Shown here in pieces: positions 1 through 5,331 of a stretch of 5,875 nt of DNA. The stretch is from Elusimicrobiota bacterium. GTDB lineage: Bacteria; RUG730. The stretch covers positions 1-5,875 of the forward strand of contig JAIRLV010000123.1 of NCBI GenBank assembly GCA_031259185.1, given 5' to 3'. The first letter of the stretch is position 1. Each line of letters begins with the position of its first letter. The notes under the pieces were generated by a model. The model was not told where the DNA came from, did no database searches, and saw nothing but the letters and a program-made list of their open reading frames with translations. Both the position numbers and the translations under genes were made by a program.

Positions 1-324
1 ATAAGTTATTTATTTTTTATAAAGTGAAAATTTTCAATTTTAAAAGAATTGTAATTCCATATTTAACAAGATTCAGTATCAAAAAGCTTTTGCAAATTTA
101 GTTTTTCTCAGAATTTAGCGCGATCTCAAGTAACAAAATCAAGCACATAGGCATAAATTTCATTTCAATCGTATTTTAAACTTTAGAAAATTTTATACAA
201 TAAAAATAATATTTCAAAAAAAACAAAAAACTTTTTACTTTCTTTTATTAAAAAAAATTTATGAAATTAAAAAATTTTAAAATAAAAATTTGAAATTAAA
301 AAAAATATTTTCTAGTTAAATAAT
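1..324. other. AT-rich gene-free region downstream of lpxC-fabZ
   Basis: This 324-base stretch lies beyond the stop codon of lpxC-fabZ and holds no gene I can support. Most of it is A/T homopolymer-like sequence, but roughly 55-180 is visibly less AT-biased, with a GCGCGATC stretch near 118-125, and could be the remnant of a decayed gene. A frame is open on the plus strand from the left edge to a TAG at 99-101; it could be the tail of a gene entering from the left, but its product (rich in Lys, Ile, Phe, Leu) resembles nothing I know. A direct repeat TGAAATTAAAAAA occurs at 262-274 and 291-303. No convincing GC-containing terminator hairpin was seen. Confidence 0.6.
272..291 (-). terminator. 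Weak candidate terminator after lpxC-fabZ
   Basis: AAATTTT (272-278) and AAAATTT (285-291) can pair into a 7-base stem around a 6-base loop. In the minus-strand transcript this lies about 35 bases after the lpxC-fabZ stop and is followed by a run of U. The stem is entirely A/T, and such pairings arise easily by chance in sequence of this composition, so this is a weak call. Confidence 0.15.
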
Positions 325-1653
325 TTAGATTTTATCAACTAATGTGAACATTATTTCTGCTTCTGCAACCAAATTATTATTAACAAAAGCTTTCCCTAAA
401 AGTTTCCCGCCTCTTTCTCTTTCTCTTGTCACTTCTACTTCAAAAATAATCATATCGCCTGGGATTATTGATTTTCTAAATTTTACTTCGTTTATTCCCA
501 TAAACAAAGGTACTTTTGTTGCTGCTAGCCCCGGTTTGGATAAAAAAATCAGGCACGAAGTCTGCGCCATACCCTCTATAATCAAAACTCCCGGCATTAT
601 AGGATTTCCTGGATAATGTCCTTGAAAAAAAGCTTCGTTAATACTAACATTTTTAAAACCGACTGCGCTTTTTCCATCATTTAATAAAATCGCTTTATCT
701 ATCAAAAGAAATGGATATCTATGAGGAATTATATTCATGATGTCATTTATATTTAATAATTGTCCTTCATATTTTTTTTGTTCAATATTGCTAATGTTTT
801 TAATTTCATTTTTTTTTACACTAATTGTTATGTTTTTTGCTATTTCTTTTGCAAATTCTATATTAACGGCATGTCCGCATTTTATGGCTATAATATGTCC
901 TTTAATCGGCTTCCCCAATAAATATATGTCTCCAATTAGATCCAAAATTTTATGCCTAACAAATTCATCGCAAAATCGTAATTCTTTATTATGAACTTTT
1001 TTTTCTCCAATAACTATTGCATTATCTAAGTTCCCGCCTTTTGCGAGTCCTTCTTTTTTCATATATTCTATCTCATAGTCAAAACAAAAAGTCCTCGCAG
1101 GAGCTATTTCTTTAATAAAATCATCTTTTTCTAATGAGAAATGTAAAAATTGTGTTTTAAGGATTGGATGTTCATAACTTATAGTGCAAGAAATTTCTAA
1201 TGAATCCGATGGTAGTATAACTAATTCAGTATCCCCTTTTACAAATTTTATAGGATTTTCTAAAGTTATATATTGTCGCTCTTTTGATTGGCATATTACG
1301 CCAGCATTTTTTAGCGTTTCTACAAAAGGAATTGCGCTCCCATCGCCTACCGGAGTTTCATTATTATCAAGCTCTATAATAATATTGTCTATCCCCATAG
1401 CGTTTAAAGTAGCCATAATATGTTCTATTGTATGAACTCTAGCATTTCCATTTGCAATAGTTGTGCCTCTTGTTACGCCAATAACATTATTAATATTTGC
1501 AATAATTTCCGGTTTGTTTGGTAAATCTATCCTAATAAATCTTATGCCAAAATCTTCAGGCGCTGGTTTAAAATTTAATGTTGTTCTATTTCCAGTATGT
1601 AATCCTATCCCTGAAAAAAAACATTCTCTAGCAATAGTTTGTTGTTTAGCCAT
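325..1653 (-). CDS. lpxC-fabZ: Bifunctional UDP-3-O-acyl-GlcNAc deacetylase / 3-hydroxyacyl-ACP dehydratase (LpxC-FabZ fusion)
   Basis: A 442-residue cytoplasmic fusion enzyme. The LpxC part (about residues 1-280) is the zinc deacetylase that commits UDP-acyl-GlcNAc to lipid A. The motif HTIEH (74-78) supplies catalytic Glu77 and zinc ligand His78; RHKILDLIGD (233-242) supplies zinc ligands His234 and Asp238; GH (260-261) supplies catalytic His261. After a Lys/Asn-rich linker (about 280-297), the FabZ hot-dog domain (about 298-442) begins with IIPHRYPFLLID. It has catalytic His346 in FQGHYPGNPIMPGV and Glu360 in IIEGMAQ, spaced 14 residues apart as in E. coli FabZ (His54/Glu68). Both active sites look intact. 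Such fusions are known in Bacteroidetes and, as I recall, in Elusimicrobia. The ATG start fits the usual LpxC N-terminus (KQQTI...FSGIGLHTG). The gene is last of three co-oriented genes; no lpxD or lpxA flanks it here. Confidence 0.97.
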   Translation of the reverse strand: MAKQQTIARECFFSGIGLHTGNRTTLNFKPAPEDFGIRFIRIDLPNKPEIIANINNVIGVTRGTTIANGNARVHTIEHIMATLNAMGIDNIIIELDNNETPVGDGSAIPFVETLKNAGVICQSKERQYITLENPIKFVKGDTELVILPSDSLEISCTISYEHPILKTQFLHFSLEKDDFIKEIAPARTFCFDYEIEYMKKEGLAKGGNLDNAIVIGEKKVHNKELRFCDEFVRHKILDLIGDIYLLGKPIKGHIIAIKCGHAVNIEFAKEIAKNITISVKKNEIKNISNIEQKKYEGQLLNINDIMNIIPHRYPFLLIDKAILLNDGKSAVGFKNVSINEAFFQGHYPGNPIMPGVLIIEGMAQTSCLIFLSKPGLAATKVPLFMGINEVKFRKSIIPGDMIIFEVEVTRERERGGKLLGKAFVNNNLVAEAEIMFTLVDKI

Positions 1654-1655
1654 TT

Positions 1656-1662
1656 CTCCCCC
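1656..1662 (-). promoter_or_regulatory. Ribosome binding site of lpxC-fabZ, unusually close to the start
   Basis: On the minus strand GGGGGAG is followed by only AA before the ATG at 1653. This is the only G-rich stretch upstream of the start and surely the Shine-Dalgarno element. A GGAG core would leave just 2 bases of spacing, shorter than the usual 5-9; pairing through the upstream Gs would relax this. No better start exists, because family conservation begins within the first few residues. Confidence 0.6.
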
Positions 1663-1692
1663 AAAAAAATTTTATTTTTTCAAAAGTTAAAA

Positions 1693-1698
1693 ATTATA
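1693..1698 (-). promoter_or_regulatory. Possible -10 element upstream of lpxC-fabZ
   Basis: A perfect TATAAT on the minus strand lies 39 bases upstream of the lpxC-fabZ start, in the 97-base gap after the transketolase C gene. No good -35 hexamer stands at 16-18 bases. The gap is long enough for lpxC-fabZ to have its own promoter, which would make sense since its function is unrelated to transketolase. TATAAT is common by chance in such AT-rich DNA. Confidence 0.3.
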
Positions 1699-1750
1699 CT
1701 ATATTTCACAATCAAAAGAGGCTATTTTTTTATATTTTAATTTTGTTAGT

Positions 1751-2692
1751 TTAGAATTTTTTTCTTAAAAGTACATTTTTTACAGCTTTTATGATTTCAA
1801 TATCGCTTAATCCATAATATTTCAAAAGTTCAAATGGTTCTCCAGATTCTCCAAAAGAATCTTTCATTCCTACCATTTCTATTGGAACTGGATAATTCAT
1901 CCCTAAAGTCTCTGCGATTGCGCTACCAAGTCCGCCGACAATTTGATGTTCTTCCGCTGTTACAATAGCTCCTGTTTCTTTAGCGCATTTTATGATAGTA
2001 TTTTTATCCAAAGGTTTAATCGTATGAACATTGACTACTCGTAATGACAAATTTTCATGTTCCAAAATTTCAGCAGCTTTTAAAGCTTCTGATACCATAA
2101 CACCAGTAGCAAAAATGGTTACATCTATGCCATCTCTCAAAATATTAGCCTTTCCTATTTTGAACGGAGTATTTTCTTCTGTTATGATTGGAGTTTTTTC
2201 TCTACCAAGCCTCAAATATGTTGGACCAAAATCATGGACGATAGCTTTTACAGCTTTTTTTGTTTCCAAATAATCACAAGGAGATATGACTTTTAAATTT
2301 GGGATAGCTCTAGTAATTGCAATATCTTCTAAAGCTTGATGAGTAGCGCCATCAGGACCGACCATTAAACCGGAATGAGTTCCAATAATTTTGACATTAA
2401 GGTCACAATAGCAAATAGTATTGCGAATTTGATCCCAAGTTCTTCCAGTAGCAAATATTGCGTATGCGCTAACAAAAGAAATTTTGCCAACTAACGATAA
2501 TCCGGCAGCTTCGCAAATCATATCTTGTTCTGAAATCCCAATATTAAAAAATCTATTTGGAAATTCTTTTGCAAATAAATGCGAATTAGTAGATGCTGTG
2601 ACATCTGCGCTTAAAACGACGATATTTTTATTTTGTCGCCCGAGTTCTAGTATCATTTCGCCATAACCGACTCTTGTTGCTTTTGCTTCCAA
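1751..2692 (-). CDS. tkt: Transketolase, C-terminal subunit
   Basis: A 313-residue protein matching the C-terminal half of transketolase, found as a separate polypeptide in many bacteria and archaea. It should pair with the upstream N-terminal subunit to transfer two-carbon units between sugar phosphates in the cytoplasm using thiamine diphosphate. The pyrimidine-binding domain (about 5-170) has NIGISEQDM (50-58), whose Glu55 activates the cofactor, then His106 in GTHSGLMVGPDGATHQALEDIA (104-125) and His118, a substrate-site His. The Rossmann-like C-terminal domain (about 185-310) has IFATGVMVSEAL and TAEEHQIVGGLGSAIAE. The start is TTG at 2692: an in-frame TAA directly precedes it, and family similarity (EAKATRVGYGE) begins at once. 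The next Met is residue 13, inside the conserved block. AGGAG lies upstream. Length and motifs look normal, so the enzyme is expected to be active. Confidence 0.93.
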   Translation of the reverse strand: MEAKATRVGYGEMILELGRQNKNIVVLSADVTASTNSHLFAKEFPNRFFNIGISEQDMICEAAGLSLVGKISFVSAYAIFATGRTWDQIRNTICYCDLNVKIIGTHSGLMVGPDGATHQALEDIAITRAIPNLKVISPCDYLETKKAVKAIVHDFGPTYLRLGREKTPIITEENTPFKIGKANILRDGIDVTIFATGVMVSEALKAAEILEHENLSLRVVNVHTIKPLDKNTIIKCAKETGAIVTAEEHQIVGGLGSAIAETLGMNYPVPIEMVGMKDSFGESGEPFELLKYYGLSDIEIIKAVKNVLLRKKF

Positions 2693-2702
2693 TTATTATA
2701 TT

Positions 2703-2707
2703 CTCCT
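2703..2707 (-). promoter_or_regulatory. Ribosome binding site supporting the TTG start of transketolase C
   Basis: AGGAG on the minus strand lies 10 bases upstream of the TTG at 2692. The spacing is slightly long, but this is the only purine-rich element in the gap, and the TAA abutting the TTG rules out any further upstream start in frame. Confidence 0.6.
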
Positions 2708-2771
2708 AATAAAATATTATAAAAAACTTTATTTAATTTGTATTTTCGAGATCCAAAATTACATTAAAAAA

Positions 2772-3605
2772 TCACAATCCAATAGCAGAATTATCGATTT
2801 CTAATATAGCCATCTCTAATTCTCTAGCATTCGGAGCTTTTCCATGCCAATCTACATTATCTTCCATAAAAGAAACTCCTTTTCCTTTTATGGTTTTAGC
2901 AATAATAACACTAGGGTTATCATCTTTATTTTTTATAAATTTTTCATATCCATCAAAAATTTCTTTATATTTATGTCCATCAATCGTTATTGTATTCCAA
3001 CCAAAACTTTCAAATTTTTCTTTTATTGGCATTATATTTTTAATATTTTCTACTCTTCCGTCAATTTGTAGACTATTATAATCAACTATAGCGCATAAAT
3101 TATTCAACTTATAATGACTAGCTGTTAAAATAGCCTCCCAAATTTGCCCTGACTGGAGTTCTCCGTCCCCAAGCAAAACATAAATATTGCCACTTTTTTT
3201 ATCTAATTTATATCCTAATGCCATTCCAGAACCTATAGATAATCCTTGACCTAATGACCCAGTAGATACTTCTATTCCTGGTAAAGAACATTTAAAACCA
3301 GGATGCCCTTGAAGCCTAGAACAAATTTTTCTTAATGTAAAGAGTTCGTCTTTTGAAAAATATCCCACTTCTGCTAAACAAGCATATTGTGTAGGGCATG
3401 CATGCCCTTTTGAAAGAATAAGTCTATCTCTATCTTCTAAAAATGGATTTTTAGGGTCATGTTTCAAAAATTTAAAATATAATGCGACTATTAATTCTAC
3501 GCAAGACAAAGAACCGCCGGGATGTCCACTACCCGCATTCTTTAACATTACAAGAATATCTTTTCTAATTGTATTCGAAAGTTTTAGATATTTATCAAAA
3601 TCCAT
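2772..3605 (-). CDS. tkt: Transketolase, N-terminal (TPP-binding) subunit
   Basis: A 277-residue protein matching the N-terminal half of transketolase, which binds the thiamine diphosphate pyrophosphate and the metal ion. Visible motifs in order: GSGHPGGSLS (25-34, His28), LSKGHA (64-69, His68), LQGHPG (99-103, His101), STGSLGQGL (114-122), and the TPP motif GDGELQSGQIWEA (146-158) followed by Asn177 in VDYNSLQIDG. WHGKAP (253-258) lies near the end. All expected cofactor residues are present. The frame stays open upstream to a TTG at 3617, but I choose ATG 3605: a GGAG element lies 6 bases before it, and that same TTGGAG sequence would be the supposed upstream start. The matching C-terminal subunit begins 79 bases downstream on the same strand, so the two probably share a transcript and form one heteromeric enzyme of the pentose phosphate pathway. 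Confidence 0.94.
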   Translation of the reverse strand: MDFDKYLKLSNTIRKDILVMLKNAGSGHPGGSLSCVELIVALYFKFLKHDPKNPFLEDRDRLILSKGHACPTQYACLAEVGYFSKDELFTLRKICSRLQGHPGFKCSLPGIEVSTGSLGQGLSIGSGMALGYKLDKKSGNIYVLLGDGELQSGQIWEAILTASHYKLNNLCAIVDYNSLQIDGRVENIKNIMPIKEKFESFGWNTITIDGHKYKEIFDGYEKFIKNKDDNPSVIIAKTIKGKGVSFMEDNVDWHGKAPNARELEMAILEIDNSAIGL

Positions 3606-3611
3606 TAATGT

Positions 3612-3615
3612 CTCC
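3612..3615 (-). promoter_or_regulatory. Ribosome binding site that fixes the transketolase N start
   Basis: GGAG on the minus strand lies 6 bases upstream of the ATG at 3605, an ideal distance. This places the TTG at 3617, the furthest upstream in-frame start, within the binding site itself and makes it an unlikely start. Confidence 0.8.
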
Positions 3616-3679
3616 AAAAATTTCTATTAATTTAAATAAATATTAAAAATAAAACTTTTTTTTTTTTGAAAGTTTTTGT

Positions 3680-3685
3680 ATTATA
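3680..3685 (-). promoter_or_regulatory. Possible -10 element for the transketolase operon
   Basis: TATAAT on the minus strand, 75 bases upstream of the transketolase N start, is the nearest of three such hexamers in the region. The hexamer at a 17-base spacing is a poor -35 (TTAGAA). The other minus-strand copies are at 3717-3722 and 3774-3779. Which one is used, if any, cannot be decided from sequence. Confidence 0.3.
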
Positions 3686-3778
3686 AAAAATAAATACTAA
3701 TTTTCTAATTTTTTAGATTATAAATTTAATTATTAGCAAAAAAAGCAAAAATTAATAAAACTTTTTTGAAAATATTAT

Positions 3779-3794
3779 AAAATATGCATATTTT
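3779..3794. repeat. Perfect 16-base palindrome with imperfect inverted-repeat arms
   Basis: AAAATATGCATATTTT is a perfect palindrome centred between 3786 and 3787, close to the midpoint of the divergent intergenic region. Both flanks, read outward, carry a TATAA-like stretch followed by TTTC, a run of 6-8 A, then GT and a T-rich segment (minus strand down to about 3754; plus strand up to about 3832). It could be an operator or simply a symmetric pair of divergent promoters. AT-rich composition favours chance palindromes, but the central GC pair and the similar arms are suggestive. Confidence 0.4.
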
Positions 3795-3892
3795 TTTATT
3801 ATAACATAATTTCAAAAAAAAGTCATTTATTTTTAATGAATATAAAAATAATATAAGAGATAATTATAAATACAAAAATTATATAATATTTT

Positions 3893-3920
3893 TTGTGTAT
3901 ATACGCTACTACATTATAAT
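3893..3920 (+). promoter_or_regulatory. Putative sigma-70-type promoter of the glgC-like gene
   Basis: TTGTGT (3893-3898) and a perfect TATAAT (3915-3920) are separated by 16 bases. Transcription would begin near 3927, leaving a leader of about 30 bases before the ATG at 3957. The -35 matches the consensus only in its first three bases, but this is the best-placed promoter-like pair in the intergenic region. Confidence 0.45.
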
Positions 3921-3943
3921 TTTATAAAATACAAAAAAATATT

Positions 3944-3951
3944 AAAGAAGG
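3944..3951 (+). promoter_or_regulatory. Ribosome binding site of the glgC-like gene
   Basis: AAAGAAGG lies 5 bases before the ATG at 3957. It is a good Shine-Dalgarno match with normal spacing and supports this start. The presence of an intact binding site also argues that the gene is still translated, despite the altered active site. Confidence 0.75.
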
Positions 3952-3956
3952 TAAAA

Positions 3957-5222
3957 ATGATAAAGGATGTTTTAGCAATCGTTTTTGCAGGAGCTAAAAC
4001 CACAACCCTTACTATATTAGAAGAGCAACGAACAAATGCGGCAATTCCATTTGGAGGGAATTATAGAATCATAGATTTTTCACTTTCAAATTTAGCAAAT
4101 TCTGGAGTACGAAGGGTTGGAGTTATTACACAGTATAGACCAGCTTCATTGATAGAGCATATAAATTTTGGAAAACCTTGGGATTTTATTGGTAGAAGTA
4201 GAGAAGTGAGGGTTTTACCTCCTTATACTGACGCTCAAAATACGAGTTGGTATAAAGGAACAGCAGATGCTATTTATAGAAATATTGATTTTATAGAATC
4301 AGGAAAACATGATCATGTCTTATTTTTATCTGGTGATGATATTTATAAATTTAATTTTAATGACTTATATGAGTATCATTTAAGTAAAAACGCCGATGTT
4401 ACAATCGTTGGAAAATTTGTTAATTTTGAAAATATGAGTAGGTTTGGAATAATTGAAATAGATGAACATTTAAAAGTAAAAAATTTTGAGGAAAAACCAG
4501 ATAAACCCAAAAATAATTTAATTTATCAAAGTATTGCAATTTTCAAAAAAAAAGTTTTATTAGATGCTATGAAAAATGACGCTAAAGTTCAAGCTTCTAG
4601 GCATAGTTTTTCAGGCGATATACTCCCAACCTTGATAAAAGAAAAAAACGTATATTTATACGAAAATAAAAATCCTTGGTATTATATAGGGACAATAAAA
4701 GAATATTTTGAAACTAGTATGAAAATGTTAAATAATTTTGAAATCAATCCAGAAAACTGGGGAGTTAGAACAAATATTGACGATAGAGACAAATGTTATA
4801 GAAAACCTGCATATATAGTTGACAATGCGAAAATAAATAATTCTATTCTCGCAAAAGGCGCTGAAGTTGACGGCGAAGTTTATAATAGCATTTTGTTTCC
4901 TGGCGTTAAAGTTAAAAAAGGAGCAAAAATAAACGATAGTATAATCATGCATGACACAATAATAGATAAAAATGCTAGTATTGAAAAATCTGTAATTGAT
5001 AAAGATGTTGTAATTGGAGCAAATACGAAAGTTGGTTTTGGGGATAATATACAAAACGAAAAATATCCAGAATTTTACAATACGGGAATTACAATTATTG
5101 GAAAAAAAACAAAAGTTCCACCAGACGTTATAATTGGAAAAAATTGTCTGATTTATGACCATATTGGAGAACATAAATTTATTGAAAACAATATTCCTTC
5201 TGGTACGAATCTACATTCTTGA
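3957..5222 (+). CDS. glgC: GlgC-like glucose-1-phosphate adenylyltransferase homologue, probably catalytically impaired
   Basis: A 421-residue GlgC-family protein; active members make ADP-glucose from ATP and glucose-1-phosphate for glycogen. The N-terminal nucleotidyltransferase domain (about 1-260) keeps PFGGNYRIIDFSLSN (31-45), TQYRPASL (58-65), WYKGTADA (98-105), GDDIYK with metal ligand Asp127 (126-131), and FEEKP with Lys180 (177-181). A left-handed beta-helix C-terminus (about 284-400) shows hexapeptide-like repeats. Several catalytic positions are changed. The loop normally GGxGxR reads GAKTTT (12-17), so the catalytic Arg is Thr17. The Lys of RAKPA is Asn27. The second metal Asp of WxDVGT is Tyr243 (WYYIGT). 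In the sugar site, HDFGKD reads HSFSGD (216-221). An ungapped offset of 15 to E. coli Arg32, Lys42, Tyr114, Asp142 and Lys195 supports the alignment. The frame is full length. It may be a regulatory subunit, a divergent subfamily, or a gene in early decay. Confidence 0.85.
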   Translation: MIKDVLAIVFAGAKTTTLTILEEQRTNAAIPFGGNYRIIDFSLSNLANSGVRRVGVITQYRPASLIEHINFGKPWDFIGRSREVRVLPPYTDAQNTSWYKGTADAIYRNIDFIESGKHDHVLFLSGDDIYKFNFNDLYEYHLSKNADVTIVGKFVNFENMSRFGIIEIDEHLKVKNFEEKPDKPKNNLIYQSIAIFKKKVLLDAMKNDAKVQASRHSFSGDILPTLIKEKNVYLYENKNPWYYIGTIKEYFETSMKMLNNFEINPENWGVRTNIDDRDKCYRKPAYIVDNAKINNSILAKGAEVDGEVYNSILFPGVKVKKGAKINDSIIMHDTIIDKNASIEKSVIDKDVVIGANTKVGFGDNIQNEKYPEFYNTGITIIGKKTKVPPDVIIGKNCLIYDHIGEHKFIENNIPSGTNLHS

Positions 5223-5331
5223 TATTAAAAAATGTTTTTTTTATGAAATTTTTTAATTTATTAAATTATTATAGTAATATAAATATAAAAATGTAAATAC
5301 TAATAATTATTTTATGAGGCATTTATAAATT
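5223..5331. other. AT-rich spacer between glgC-like gene and lipoprotein gene
   Basis: This 109-base spacer has no GC-containing hairpin that would serve as a terminator. A 13-base A/T dyad (AATTTATTAAATT, 5255-5267) lacks a following T run. No clear promoter was found, so it is undecided whether the lipoprotein gene is co-transcribed with the glgC-like gene. Confidence 0.5.

Larger units (their letters stand above)
3606..3956. other. Divergent intergenic region between transketolase and glgC-like genes
   Basis: A 351-base, extremely AT-rich region separates two divergently transcribed genes and should hold promoters for both. No frame encodes a credible protein. It contains a perfect palindrome at 3779-3794, two imperfect direct copies of an AATAAAACTT(T)nGAAA...ATTATAAAA block (3648-3692 and 3754-3784), and TATAAT hexamers on both strands: minus at 3680-3685, 3717-3722 and 3774-3779; plus at 3915-3920. 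Long A and T runs suggest intrinsic bending. Confidence 0.7.

Noticed and set aside
25-36. Perfect palindrome TGAAAATTTTCA
   Set aside because: It is short, composed almost only of A and T, with no neighbouring gene start; most likely chance in this composition.
98-163. Minus-strand frame of 21 codons starting ATG with a hydrophobic stretch
   Set aside because: It has no ribosome binding site, is very short, and stops early; such frames arise easily by chance.
344-616. A 90-codon plus-strand frame antisense to the FabZ domain
   Set aside because: It lies wholly within lpxC-fabZ, has no ribosome binding site and no recognisable domain.
3606-3617. Extended transketolase N start at TTG 3617
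   Set aside because: The TTG overlaps the GGAG ribosome binding site of the ATG at 3605, which has ideal spacing; the four extra residues are not family-like.
4728-5174. A 148-codon minus-strand frame antisense to the glgC-like gene
   Set aside because: It is a mirror of the beta-helix coding region, giving a Phe/Ile/Asn/Tyr-rich translation with no domain signature; the plus-strand gene is clearly real.
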